In this document: positions 1 through 10,989 of the stretch, in pieces
How the letters are laid out: the number at the start of each line of letters is the position of its first letter
How positions within the stretch are numbered: the first letter of the stretch is position 1
Notes under the pieces: generated by a model
What the model was told of the DNA's origin: nothing
The model's input: only the letters and a program-made list of their open reading frames with translations
The model's database searches: none
From: Begonia masoniana
Lineage: Eukaryota > Streptophyta > Magnoliopsida > Cucurbitales > Begoniaceae
Direction: 5' to 3'
Assembly (NCBI GenBank): GCA_022432975.1
Contig: CM039502.1
Span: 17,493,453-17,557,452 of the forward strand
Length of the DNA: 64,000 bases
Position numbers and translations under genes: made by a program

Positions 1-1
1 C

Positions 2-475
2 GAGCGTCGAATTCACATTAAGCGTAGTCTTGCAAGAAGAGGAAGAGCCTATGCGAAAGAGCTTAATTACGGGAGAAACGAAGAACAACTCAAGCTACTT
101 CGTCATTATGCAGCAGAAATTCTGAGATCAAATCCTGGTAGCACAGTCATAATAGATGGTGATTTGGTCGTTAGGAATAGAAAGGAGTATCAGATATACA
201 AAAGAATGTATATGTGCCTAGCTGCTTGCAAAGCTGGTCTGTTGGAAATGGGAAGACCTGTAATATGCTTGGATGGATGTCATCTAAAGGGAGCTTGCCC
301 TGGCCAACTACTAACTGCTGTAGGTATTGATGGCAACAATGGCATATATCCCATTGCTATTGCCAACGTGGAGGCAGAATGCACGGACTCGTGGACATGG
401 TTTTTGACCTTATTGCGCAGCGACTTGGGCATTGGCCAAGGGAGAGGATGGACAGTAATCTCAGATCGACAAAGC
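2..475 (+). pseudogene. MULE (Mutator-like) transposase fragment
   Basis: An open frame enters from the left edge and encodes the central part of a MuDR/MULE transposase. Seen: an upstream block ending in RSNPGSTV, then RPVICLDGCHLKG with the first catalytic Asp, GQLLTAVGIDGNNGIYPIA, SWTWFLTLL and a terminal ISDRQ with the second catalytic Asp. In this family the protein would continue with the KGL motif, a third acidic residue and a SWIM zinc finger. Here the homology stops at about 475 and the frame runs into unrelated low-complexity DNA, so the gene is truncated and cannot be active. Family assignment is from motif recall; the breakpoint is placed to within about 10 bases. Confidence 0.85.
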
Positions 476-771
476 CGTGAGGATGATGCAGGGGGGAGTG
501 GAGGCAGAGGACGTGCATCTGACGCCCGTTGAGCTGACTGTGTGGCCTGCGGCCGTTGCTCTGCGACCCTTGAAGCTGCTTGCGGGGTCGGGGGACGTTG
601 CTCTGAACCCCTTGCAGAGGACTGTGGGGTCGGGGGATGTGAAACCCGTGGAGTGGGCTCTGTAGAAGGTGGAGCAGTCTTTTGACGCTTTGACTGTCCA
701 TCTTTCGACTTCGAACTTTGTTTTGATGTCGAAGCTCCCTCTTTTCTGAAGTATGTCCGTTTGTCTACCAT
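476..771 (-). pseudogene. Ser/Pro/Gln-rich N-terminal ORF of a probable retroelement gag (fragment)
   Basis: Reading leftward from the ATG at 771, about 98 codons encode a basic start (MVDKRTYFRKEG) followed by a Ser/Lys-rich and then Pro/Ser/Arg/Gln-rich segment with repeated AxRxxEQRP-like units. This resembles the disordered N-terminus of some Ty3/gypsy gag proteins, and an LTR-like segment lies upstream on the same strand. No capsid or zinc-knuckle homology is present before the junction with the MULE fragment. The assignment is weak; it could be another low-complexity ORF. Confidence 0.35.
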
Positions 772-1706
772 TCTTTACGATATGAAAATAGGAAACATCA
801 AATATTAGCCACATGAAAATCAAATTTCGAACAAATACAAAACACAACAAACAGCATTGGTCCGGACGGACGTACCATTTCTGCGTCCGTCCGGAACTTC
901 AAGGCGAATCAACCGGACGGACGGACTATTGGTTCGTCCGTCCGGATTGTTATGGATGATCCATCCGGACGGACGCACTAAAACTGCGTCCGTCCGGAGG
1001 ATCATCGTAACTAAAACCTAGGGCAGGCCGATTTCTACCGATTTAACCATACAAACCGAGAAAAATCATTAGGAGATGGACCGAAAATATACCTGGTATG
1101 TTTTGCAGTCGACGATTTGGCAAGAGATTTGAAGAACGTTGATGGAAAAATCGAGTATTTCGAACGGTTTTTCGTCCGACCTAAAACTCGTCGATCTGTT
1201 ATAATCGACGGAAACGGACGGACGGACTAAAGTGCGTCCGTCCGTAGAGTACATATGAATTCATACGGACGGACGGACTAATGTACGTCCGTCCGTAGGT
1301 CGAGAATTACAATACTTTTACCGGACGGACGGGGCAATGTTCCGTCCGTCCGTGCACGTGGCATCTTTTAATTGGCTTGACACGAACGGACGGACAGTAA
1401 TATAGACCGTCCGTCCGCTGTCTGGCGAAAATGAGGTCCGGACGGACGGAGAGTGAGTCCGTCCGTCCGGCATGTCTATAATTGGAACATTATTTAAAGT
1501 ACATGTTTTGAATTGTAAAAATTGATAGTTTGTGTTTATAATTGAAAATAACTCGTAGTACATGTCTATAATTGGTTTTTTCCCTTATATTTATATATAA
1601 TGTTTTCTTTAAATGGTTTTGAGGATGGTTTCAATGCTTTAAACTTGATCTAGAGGTTTAAAAAAAGAAAGAAAATTCTAAGGGTATAGAATAAGGGACG
1701 TTACAG
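772..1706 (-). mobile_element. Probable LTR-derived segment ending in TGTAACGTCCC (minus strand)
   Basis: On the minus strand this block begins TGTAACGTCCC at 1706, the same kind of start as other long LTRs in this window (TGTAACACCC, TGTAATACCC). At 1706 it interrupts a minus-strand copia gag. It runs towards a gag-like ORF at 771. No primer-binding site and no clear second terminus was found, so the inner boundary is uncertain. Its main content is the hairpin cluster listed separately. Confidence 0.45.
861..1471. repeat. Cluster of eight CCGGACGGACG hairpins
   Basis: Eight inverted repeats have arms close to CGGACGGACG and CGTCCGTCCG and loops of about 10-14 bases. They lie near 861-895, 913-945, 964-998, 1214-1245, 1264-1297, 1321-1353, 1386-1418 and 1436-1470. 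Arms are near-identical between hairpins, whereas loops and spacers differ. There is no coding potential. Spacing is irregular, so this is a dispersed palindrome family rather than a simple tandem repeat. Confidence 0.9.
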
Positions 1707-1764
1707 CTTGGACATGAGTAGAGAAATAAGCTGGAGGAGCAGAAGCCCGATTAGCTAGATTCAT

Positions 1765-2505
1765 GCGGTGGTAGCAGTTCAGGGCCACATGGCCCATTTT
1801 GGTGCAGATCTGACAGTGAGGTCAGTTATTCTGAGTGGGCAAGGGAGAACGCCATTGGTTTGGGCTTGATTGTGATAGCGGCCCAGGTCCGTTCTGATAA
1901 GAATCGGACAGGAAATGATGCCGGAACTGACTGTTCGGCCGAGCGCTCCACGACGGACGGAAAGATCGCTTAGCGGCGACGTTCGCCTGCATCTGGTTAG
2001 GCAATGGAAGCGAGACAACGGAGGTTTGTTTTTCCAACCTAAAATCAAAGCTCTGAAGAAGATTCTGGATTTCTTCCAGCGGAGGCTGATCGGCACAGTT
2101 TGTAATTGACGTGACAAAGGCGTTGTATTAACTGCCCAAACCATGGAGAAAATAAATTACTTGATTCCAGCATGAAACAGGTTCTCCGATGGCCACAAGG
2201 GTGTTACATATTGCAGTGAGCTTCTGGATGTAGCTAGACGCTGAGATTTCGTCTTTGGACACAGAGTGAAGTCGACTCCTCAGATCCATAATTCTTGCTA
2301 GGGAGGCAGAGGCAAAAATCCTTTCAAGGGCAGACCATACTTCGCGGGCAGTGGTGAAAGAGACTATTTGTGTGAGAATCTCTCCGGAGATGGAGATGGA
2401 GGCAAATATCCAGCTCATAATCAATCTGTTACAGCGTTGCCATATAGCATAGTCTAGGTTGATTTGGGAGGAGAGATTGTCCAGAAATTGGGGAGGGACT
2501 GACAA
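1765..2505 (-). pseudogene. Ty1/copia gag fragment (UBN2-type) with zinc knuckle
   Basis: Reading leftward from about 2505, the minus strand encodes a copia gag: LDYAIWQRCNRLIMSWI, VWSALERIF, a LRSRL-LHSVSK stretch and SYIQKLTAICNTL, typical of the UBN2/Retrotran_gag domain. After a frameshift near 2140 the downstream frame ends in CQICTKMGHVALNC at about 1770-1815, a CX2CX4HX4C zinc knuckle. The reading is cut at 1706 by the LTR-like block. It is a decayed copy with no pol attached. Confidence 0.75.
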
Positions 2506-2657
2506 CGTTGAGAAACTGAGCTTTCGATAGGAGGTAGTTTGAATTGTTTAACTTTACTGTGAATGTTTGGTTGACGGTGAGAGAGGAGAAGGAATAAAGG
2601 ATGAGGGAGAGGAGGGCATAGAGGAGGGTATGGTGGAGTTAGAAGATGCCATATCTC

Positions 2658-2670
2658 GGCTCTGATACCA
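2658..2670 (-). other. Retrotransposon primer-binding site (initiator Met tRNA)
   Basis: The minus strand reads TGGTATCAGAGCC, complementary to the 3' end of plant initiator methionine tRNA, three bases from a TG...-type LTR edge at 2674. It lies upstream of the copia gag at 1765-2505 on the same strand and fits that element's priming site. Confidence 0.8.
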
Positions 2671-2673
2671 CGA

Positions 2674-2899
2674 TGGAATTTGAAACTTCTGGTTCTAATG
2701 TAAAAGTGGGTAGAAGAAAGAACAGAGGAGAAGAAGGAGATGAAAAAGTGGCGGCTCAAATTAGTATTTTTCTGTGTTGTTCTTACATGTATATGTCAAA
2801 CGGAGAAAATCAAAGATGACATGAAAAGACACGAACTACAACTTGAAAGTGAGCTAATACAAAGCACTCTTGTCGACGAAAGAGAACCCACCTAGAACC
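2674..2899 (-). mobile_element. Partial copia 5' LTR
   Basis: The sequence adjoining the primer-binding site is AT-rich and A-rich, with an LTR boundary at 2674. The outer end of the LTR could not be fixed, so 2899 is only a working limit. The stretch 2900-3210 shows no recognisable gene and ends in a T homopolymer at the gap. Confidence 0.45.
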
Positions 2900-3210
2900 C
2901 TATCTCGTATGGCCGATAATACAAGTAGTTTTAGTGGAAAGGACGGGAATGTCCTGGCGACGGAGAAGGAAATCGTCTACGGAAAGAGCGTAGGGGAAAC
3001 GACGGAGTCGTGAGAGCCAACAGCTCGAATTTTGTGGGGTCCCAAAAATAGAAAACCTGCTGAGTAGGCCACCGGCGTTTCGTCCAGAGTCCGGCGGGTT
3101 CGGTTGAATGATTGGATAGTCGCGATACGATTCGCTGGGTCTCTCTGTTCGCCGGCGGCGGCGGTACATTAGAACCAAGAGTAGCTGCTGATCTTTTTTT
3201 TTTTTTTTTT

Positions 3211-3310
3211 NNNNNNNNNNNNNNNNNNNNNNNNNNNNNNNNNNNNNNNNNNNNNNNNNNNNNNNNNNNNNNNNNNNNNNNNNNNNNNNNNNNNNNNNNN
3301 NNNNNNNNNN
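3211..3310. other. Assembly gap (100 N)
   Basis: Exactly 100 N bases, flanked by poly-T on the left and poly-A on the right. A round 100 usually marks a gap of unknown size. ORFs read across it are meaningless. Confidence 0.98.
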
Positions 3311-3319
3311 AAAAAAAAA

Positions 3320-5160
3320 GTGATTACTCTTTAGGTCACATGGGTGTTCTTCCTCAAGTCTAAGGACGAAACATTCGACATCTTCTCTAGCTTTAGAAAA
3401 AGAGTTCGAAATAAAAAGGATCTCACCATCGTAGCCATTCGTAGTGATCATGGTGGAGAATTTGAAAATGAGCGATTTGAACTCTTGTGCCTCAAACATG
3501 GAATTGAGGACAATTTCTCATCTCCTATGACTCCTCAATAAAATGGTGTTGTTGAGAGGAAAAATAAGTCTCTTCAAGAGCTTGCTCGGACCATGCTCAA
3601 CGAGAACTCTCTTCCAAAATATTTTTGGGCAGAAGCTGTTTCCACAGCTTGCTATGTCTTAAATTGGGTCTCTATAAGGCCTATTCTCGAGAAGACCCAT
3701 TATGAGCTTTGGAATGGGAAAATCCCTGGTGTCAAATATTTTAGAGCCTTTGGGTGTAAGTGCTTCATCCTAAATACCAAGGTTCACTTGGACATATTCG
3801 ATTCCAAATCGATTTTGGTATATTCCTTGGATATTCATTTACTAGTAAAGCCTATAGGGACTTTAACAAAAGAACACTAGTTGTAGAAGAATCCATGCAT
3901 GTTAACTTTGATGAATCACCCCATCCCACAATCAATGTGGATGAGGACGATAAATTAGAAAAGCAATTGGATTCTCTCTCCTTAGACAAACCTAGTGAAG
4001 ATATTCAATGAGAAACCACCATAGAGCCTCCGTCAAACCCTTTAGAATTAGCTCCAATAAAAGATAAAAATGATGATCTCCCTAAGAATTGGAGATATGT
4101 CAAAAATCATCTCATAGATGACATCTTAGGTGATCCTTCCTTAGGAGTCAAAACTAGAGTCTCTCTTAGGAATCTTTGTGCTAATGTTGCATTCATCTCT
4201 CAAATAGAACCTAAGAAATTTGAAGAAGCCGAGTTAGATGAAAATTAGATAGTAGTCATGCAAGAAGAGTTGAGTCAATTTGAAAGGAACAATGTATGAG
4301 AACTTGTTCCAAGGCCTAAAGATCATCCAATTAGAGGAATCAAATGGGTTTTTAAGAATAAGTTGAATGAAAATGGGATAGTTGTTAGAAACAAGGCTAG
4401 ATTAGATACCAAGGGGTACAACCAAGAAGAAAGGATAGATTTTAAGGAAACCTTTGCTCCAGTAGCTCGCTTAGAGTCAATTAGGATGCTCTTAGCCTAT
4501 GCTTGCTACAAGAACTTCACACTCTTTCAAATGGATGTAAAGAGTGCTTTTCTAAATGAATATATCATGGAAGAAGTTTATGTAGAGCAACCCGTTGGTT
4601 TCGAAGCTTATGACAAGCATGATCGCGTGTTCAAGCTCAAGAAAGCTCTATATGGACTTAAGCAAGCTTCTAGAGCTTGGTATGATAGGTTAAAGAATTT
4701 CCTCGAGGAAAGGAAGTTCAAAAAGGGTAAAACCGATTCAATTCTATTTACCATGCAAAATGACAAAGACATACTCATTGTGCAGATCTATGTTAATGAT
4801 ATTATATTCGGTTCAACGAATGTCTCACTGTGTGATGAGTTCTCCTCCCTAATGCAAAGTGAATTTAAGATGAGTATGATGGGAGAGTTAAAATTCTTCC
4901 TAGGTTTTCAGATTAGTCAAAATCCAAATGGTATTTTCTTTTGTTAAGAAAAATATATTAAAGAGCTCTTAAAGAGATTTGGATTGAGTTCTTCTAAGTC
5001 AGCTAGAACCCCAATGACCACCACTACAAAATTGGACAAAGATGAAAATAAGTTAAGTGTAGATATTAAGAAATATCGAGGAATGATTAGTTCACTTCTA
5101 TACTTAACCGCTAGTAGACCTGATATTCTGTTTAGTGTGTGCTTATGTGCTAGATTCCAA
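3320..5160 (+). pseudogene. Ty1/copia pol fragment: integrase, reverse transcriptase, start of RNase H region
   Basis: Broken frames encode in order: the integrase core (IRSDHGGEFENERFE with the second catalytic Asp, then NGVVERKN with the catalytic Glu), the integrase C-terminal part (FGCKCFIL), then reverse transcriptase ([41 protein letters not shown]). The active-site motif reads YVNDI where copia has YVDDI, an Asp-to-Asn change. It continues to [13 protein letters not shown] and stops abruptly inside LCARFQ. In-frame stops occur at 3539, near 4009, 4246 and 4945. The style resembles Sirevirus-like copia. The 5' part lies in or beyond the gap, and the 3' end is fused to a Ty3 element. Confidence 0.88.
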
Positions 5161-7383
5161 ATGCGAATTTTGGCTTGATCGGGTGAATTTTCTCGGCCAC
5201 GTCATTTCAAGTGAAGGGATTTCAGTTGATCTGTCAAAGATCCAAGCTATTGTTGATTGGCCTCAACCCAAGAATGTGGGTGATATACGTAGTTTTCTGG
5301 GTTTAGCGGGATATTATAGGAGATTTATCGTGGGATTTTCAAAAATAGCTGTTCCTTTATCCCGTTTGACGAAGAAAAATGTAAAATTTTGGTGGTCAAC
5401 TGAATGTGAAAAGAGTTTTCAGGAGCTCAAACAAATGTTGACAACAGCTCCTATATTGACATTGCCGGTTGAGAACAGGAAATTTAGCATTTATTGTGAT
5501 GCTTCGAAGTTGGGATTAGGTGCTGTTTTAATGCAGGATGGGAAAGTTATTGCATATGCTTCAAGACAGCTAAAAACCTACGAACAAAACTATCCCACGC
5601 ATGATTTGGAGTTAGCTGCCGTTGTTTTCGCACTCAAAATATGGAGACATTACTTGTATGGGCAGCATCGTGAGGTATTCTCTGACCACAAAAGTTTGAA
5701 GTATATATTTACACAGAAAGATCTAAATATGAGACAGAGAAGGTGGTTAGAATTCGTAAAGGATTATGATATTGAGATCAAGTACCACCCAGGAAAAGCT
5801 AACAGGGTAGCTGATGCATTGAGTAGAAAGTCCATGATGCAGTCTAAAGTGTCGGCTATGTCAGTAGAGCTCAGAGCTGAACTACAGAGATTTGATGTTG
5901 AGATTGTTTCAGACCTGACAGCCATGCTTTCGGCGATGTCATTAAAGCCGACCCTTCTGGAAAAAATTAAAGAAGCTCAACAGAATGATCCAGAATGTGA
6001 CAGCTACAAATCAAGCGTAGCATTTGATGATTTTTCAGATTTCAATTTTTCTGATGATGGAATATTGAAATTTAGAAATCAGTGGTATGTGCCTAATGAT
6101 CCCGAGTTACGAAAGGAAATTTTATCGGAGGCACATTCATCTACTTTTTCTATACATCCAGGAAATACTAAAATGTACAGGGACTTAAAGCAGCATTTCT
6201 GGTGGCCAAATATGAAAAGGGATGTAGCCAAGTATTTTGAAATGTGTATGATATGTCAGCAAATTAAGGCTGAACATCAAAGACCAGCTGGAACTTTACA
6301 GCCGTTGCCAATTCCAGAATGGAAATGGGAACAGATTTCTATGGATTTCATTGTTGGATTACCACGAACAGCAAAAGGTTATGATGGAATCTGGGTTATA
6401 GTGGACCGATTAACGAAGTCAGCACACTTCCTTCCAGTGAAGATGACGTATTCTATGAATCAGTTTGCTGAACTATTTATTCAAGAGATCGTTAGATTGC
6501 ATGGAGTCTCCACATCGATAGTATCGGACAGGGACCCAACATTTACTTCTCAGTTTTGGAAAAGCCTACATAAAGCCATGGGGACTCAACTAAAATTTTG
6601 TACAGCGTTTCATCCCCAAACGGATGGGCAGACTGAGAGAACAATTCAGATTCTAGAAGATATGTTAAGAGCCTGCGTACTGGAATTCCAAGGTTCATGG
6701 AGCAAATATTTACCTTTGGTGGAGTTCTCGTACAACAACAGTTATCAAGCTACAATTGAATGGCTCCTTACAAGGCACTGTACGGCAGAAAATGCAGATC
6801 TCCTCTGTATTGGGATGAAGTCGGCGAAGCAAGATTAATAGGTCCTGATATCTTACAACAGACTGCAGAAAAGGTTGCGATTATCAGACAACGTATTCAA
6901 ACAGCACAGAGCCGACAAAAGAGTTATGCAGACCAACGACGAAAGGAGCTTGAATTTAACGAAGGCGATGAAGTGTTCTTGAAGATTTCGCCATTCAAAG
7001 GGGTCATGCGATTTGGGAAGAAAGGAAAGTTAAATCCTCGGTACGTTGGACCCTTCCCAGTTACAAAGAGAATAGGTAAGACCGCCTACATGTTACAACT
7101 GCCAGCATCAATGGAGGGCATTCATAATGTATTTCATGTATCCATGCTGAAGAAGTGTGTACGTGATCCTTCACATGTCGTGGAACAAACAAATATCGAG
7201 ATTCAGCCAACATTGACCTTTGAGGAACAACTAGTGAGAATTCTCGAATCATCGGTGAAAGTGCTACGCAACAAGAAGATTCCATTAGTGAAAGTATTAT
7301 GGCGTAACCAAAATGTAGAGGAGGCTACATGGGAGAGGCGTCAGGACATGATGAACCGTTATCCAGAATTATTCGGTACGTAA
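5155..7383 (+). pseudogene. Ty3/gypsy (chromovirus, Tekay/Del-like) pol: RT C-terminus, RNase H, integrase, chromodomain
   Basis: The frame starts inside reverse transcriptase ([18 protein letters not shown]) and continues through RNase H ([35 protein letters not shown]), the HHCC zinc domain (MCMICQQIK) and the integrase core ([28 protein letters not shown], i.e. D, D and E all present). A one-base loss near 6755 shifts the frame, after which [18 protein letters not shown] resumes. The C-terminal part has VGPFPVTKRIG and a chromodomain-like VKVLWRN-(E)EATWE ending at 7383. Gag, protease and the RT active site are absent. The neighbouring 3' polypurine tract and long LTR belong to the same element. 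Confidence 0.9.
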
Positions 7384-7384
7384 A

Positions 7385-7419
7385 TTTTGAGGACAAAATT
7401 TTATTTAAGGAGGGTAGAA
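7385..7419 (+). other. Polypurine tract of the Ty3 element
   Basis: The segment TTTGAGGACAAAATTTTATT then TAAGGAGGGTAGAA directly precedes the LTR start at 7420. The same 'GAGGACAAAATT...AAGGAGGG' signature precedes the 3' LTRs at 53601 and, in altered form, 62412. Confidence 0.8.
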
Positions 7420-10109
7420 TGTAACACCCAAATTTGTCGCATGCAATTAATCATGCATATTGTTAATTGCTGATGAATTGTCAGTTGTGAGGTTAAAAAG
7501 AAATAAGGGATAATTTCAAGCATTGAGTGAAAAATGCATCAAATGAAGTAAAGAGTTAGAGAAATTGTGACAATTATAAAAGCTAAAGGCTAGAATTAGC
7601 GTTGAATAAGGGAATAAAAGAAGAAAGGACCAATTAGAGAAGTTAAATTCATGGACTAGTAACAAATTGTCAAAGGAAAATTAATGAACCAATAAGAGAT
7701 TTTGTTGAAAAGTCAAAAGGAAAATTAGAGGAACCAAGTGAAAACATGGTTTGAAAAGTCAAAGTGAGAAAAAGAAAAAGAAAAACCGATGGGATGGATG
7801 TTGAAAAAGTCAAAGCAAGAATGGACCAATGGTGTTATTTTGTTGAATTCAATTTAGGTAGATGCATGGGGGATTGAATTCAGCGTAGGAATTGAAGATA
7901 AGAGGAAGAATGGTGAACTTTCACCAAAGTACTAGAAGCTTCAATAATAATAAATAAATATTAACACTTGATAAAATAATACAAACTTCATTTTAACACT
8001 CCTAAACCCACGAAACCCTCTCCTCCTTTCTGAAAAATACAGAGCCAAAAATCATATTTCCTCTTCCAAGATTTCAAGGTAAGATTTAATTATTTGTTGA
8101 GTTTGTGCAAGGATTAGGGTTTATATGTATAAAAGTGATGTTTTGGTTAGGTTTTCTTTGATATTTTGGTGGTGCACGAAAATGGTCTTGCCTTCCTTAT
8201 TCCTTGAGCTCTTTGAGGTTTAAATTGATTGGATGAGTTGGTTGTTGATGAAAATAGAGAAAAGCATGAAAATAGACAAAGTAGTCGAAATTTAGGGTGT
8301 TTGAGCAGTTTCGGATTTCACTGTTTTCACCTAATGTGACAATTTGTTTTTGATAAATGGATTTCAGCATGTTAAACTAGACATCTTAAGGATTGTATAG
8401 CATGTTTAAACATTAAATTCGGAGAAGTATTGGATTTGTTATGAATTTTCAAAGTTGGTTGAAAATCTGTGAAGAGACTTTAGGGCAGTTTTGGTTTTTG
8501 ATTCTCTGTCATTTATTGAGTTTAGTTTTTGATAAATAGATTCCACCATGTGCAAATAGACCTCTCAAGGATTCTATAGAATGCTGAATCATTGAAAAAG
8601 GTTAAAAATTCAATTAGTTACGATTTTTCAAAGGTTGGATTAAGAACTGTGAAGAAGATTTGGACAAGTTTTGGTTTTGTAAAAACTGATTAATCTAATG
8701 ATTTTTATTTGCTAAATGGACTTTACCATGAGAAACTAGACACCTTAAGGTTTACATAGGCTTTTGAATCATTGAATTCGGACATGTATAAGATTTGTTG
8801 TGAATTTTTGAAGTTGGATGAAAATTGGTCCATTTCGGGTCTATGAGAAAACATGTATAAGTTGGTTGAATATTTTGGATTTCACTTGTATTATGAGATT
8901 GTTGAGCTAAATAAGGACATATGCATGCTTGAATGGATGAGGAATAATTGACTTAGAATTCGAATGGATTTGAATTGTGTTTTGGAATTATGTGATTTGT
9001 TATGTTTTATGGAAAATGTTAATATGTAATGTTCTTATGCTTAGATTTCAAGTTCCAAGTTTTAAAAGATCAAAGGCGATAAGTTTGCTAAAGACTCCAG
9101 GTAAGTTGGTGTTGCATGCGTGTGGCCTTCTGGCCTATGCCACAGAGTGCTAGGTGTTTATAATATTAATGAATTGTGTGGTGTTTGAGATTGGGTAGCA
9201 TGGGTTTAAATAGCATTATTCTTTTGTTGATTTATTATGTTATAGTTGCCCTTTTGTATGTTCATGTCATGTTCATGCATCATTTTTTTTAGAGCATAGA
9301 AAATGAATTTATCATGCATATGTTTTATTTTATCGAATGAAAGATAAAAAGAGTAAAGTACGTAAATAGCTATTGTGGGTAAAGGAACTGAGTTTGGCCG
9401 TCCCGGATGTGGACTTTAAAGAAGGTCATACCACTTCCCCTAGAGTGAGTTGGTCGTCCGAATAGCGGGCTCCTAAAGTTGTACTTCCTCACTCTAGAGT
9501 CATGACCCCAATAGTTCAGAGCCACTTAAAGTAAAATAAAGTATACAGACAACATTGTTTTTACGAAAAGTTCATGCATAGCATACATTTATTCATTTAC
9601 ATCACTTACTGAGTAATAGACTCATAGATGAACTTTGTGGTGTAGGTGAAGATCTAGTGGGTGAGAACTATGATCCACAGACAGAGCAGACTGACGGTTG
9701 ACGTGGAGCTTCAGTGATGCGAGCTTGTGTTGCTGGACGATTTTGACTTGTGGGCATGTTTTGGTATGTGTAACATAGAGAGAGTTTAGGATTGGTTTGA
9801 CGTGTATATTATGATAGGTGTATCACGTTTGGGGTTGTTATTTTACTTAAGAACTTGGTGTGGATGTGATGGTTGTATGACACTCATGTAGTGTTGTTTT
9901 GTTAAGTTTAATTTGGATGGTCTTTGTGGTTTGAATGAGTGAATTATGGTCATATGATGGTGTATATTGGAGTAAAAGTTTTGGTAAAACTTTATTGGAT
10001 TTAGGGTTAGTTAAAAAAAAAAAAAAATTTACGCCCAAAATGTGTACATTTTGTGTTTAAGTTCAAAAGAATTAGGTATATATTTTGTGACGGCTCAAGG
10101 GTCGTTACA
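7420..10109 (+). mobile_element. Ty3/gypsy 3' LTR, about 2.7 kb
   Basis: Starts TGTAACACCC straight after the polypurine tract and ends GGTCGTTACA at 10109. It holds features shared with other long LTRs here: a splice-donor-like AG/GTAAGT at 9099-9106, a GGCC-N4-GGCC hairpin at 9124-9135, and a conserved block around 9605-9650 with GTGTAGGTGA. No palindrome cluster follows that block in this copy. No coding potential. The matching 5' LTR is not in the window because the element is truncated at 5155. Confidence 0.85.
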
Positions 10110-10725
10110 ATTTCACATTGGAAGCATAATTCTGAAACAGATGCTCCAAGTTGTCAAAACTGCATCTAAATCTCTTCCATACAATTTTCTCTTGATGAAG
10201 ATCTTCCATAGATTTGGTGTTCAATTTCTGGCTGAAGACGAGCCAATTTTGTTGAAGAACACTGATCATTTTTCTGCTTCCACCTTGCTGAGAATGGAAA
10301 TTGCAAGAAATAAGCAAGGTGCTTTATATGACAAAGAAACACGGGGAGGTGTTTCAAGAAGAGTGCTCTTGGATGAGGAAAAAGAGTCTGATCCTCAGGA
10401 AGAGTCTTATATTCCTTCTTTTGATCCTCCTCAGATTCAAGGGTCTTACATTTAGCTCTTCCAACTTGCTCGGACTTTCTCCCAACAGCTACCGAGGGCT
10501 TTCATGATCAAAATTTCTTACTTGATCCTCCGGAAGTTCAAGTCACTGCTCTTCCACATCCCTCCATTCCAATTCCTGCTCCTTCGCCAACACAGGCTCC
10601 TCAGTTGTCAACTCGTGTTCCTCCTCGAACTCAAGGTAGTCCCAATCCTTCTGTGAGGAATTCTATTTCTGAGGAACAATATCATGAGCTTAGGGCGTGT
10701 ATAGAAAGCCTTGGCACAACCATTG

Positions 10726-10989
10726 TGTAACAACCCTTTTTCCCAGCAAGATATTGTCCGCTCTAGGGATTGGGCCATAGCCCAATATCCTTCCCTCACG
10801 GATTTGTTTGGTAAGGACTTCCCAGTCGGTCACCCAACCTGGTACTACTCTCGCCGAAGCACTTTTAACTTTGGTGTTCTTATGGGATCCGTTGTCAATT
10901 ATGCTCCAAAACGCATCTTACTATCTTGGGAGGGTCTTTTTACATATGTTTCATTTCCACATACTTCCCCAAGCGATGTGGGATTGTGA
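10726..10989 (-). mobile_element. Cassandra-like TRIM LTR carrying a 5S rRNA-derived segment
   Basis: On the plus strand the block starts TGTAACAACCC at 10726 and ends near GATGTGGGATTGTGACG. On the minus strand this is the usual 'cacaatcccacatcg ... gttgttaca' LTR layout, about 264 bp, and the inside matches plant 5S rRNA. Cassandra TRIMs are the known plant LTR elements with 5S sequence in their LTRs. The whole insert may extend to 11101, since CATTG (10721-10725) and CATTA (11102-11106) look like a target duplication with one mismatch, and the final 117 bp begin TGTGACGACCC and end GGGTCATCACA. Confidence 0.75.
10811..10918 (-). other. 5S rRNA-like sequence with degenerate Pol III internal promoter
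   Basis: Read on the minus strand this aligns by eye to plant 5S rRNA: ACGGATCCCAT, AAGTTAAAAGTGCTTCGG (A-box region, changed at several bases), CGAGAGTAGTACC (intermediate element, intact) and GGTTGGGTGACCGACTGG (C-box region, mostly kept) then GAAGTCC. It is not a functional 5S gene: it sits in an LTR and has many substitutions at its 5' side. Confidence 0.8.

Noticed and set aside
280..475. Minus-strand ORF extending through the MULE fragment
   Set aside because: The part below 475 is the antisense of a well-supported transposase frame; only the part above it is kept as a weak gag-like call.
2900..3499. ORF read through the assembly gap
   Set aside because: It spans 100 N bases and shows no family resemblance on either side.
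10811..10918. Genuine 5S rRNA gene
   Set aside because: Only part of the 5S sequence is matched, the A-box and 5' end are altered, and it sits in an LTR-like unit, so it is Cassandra-like and not rDNA.
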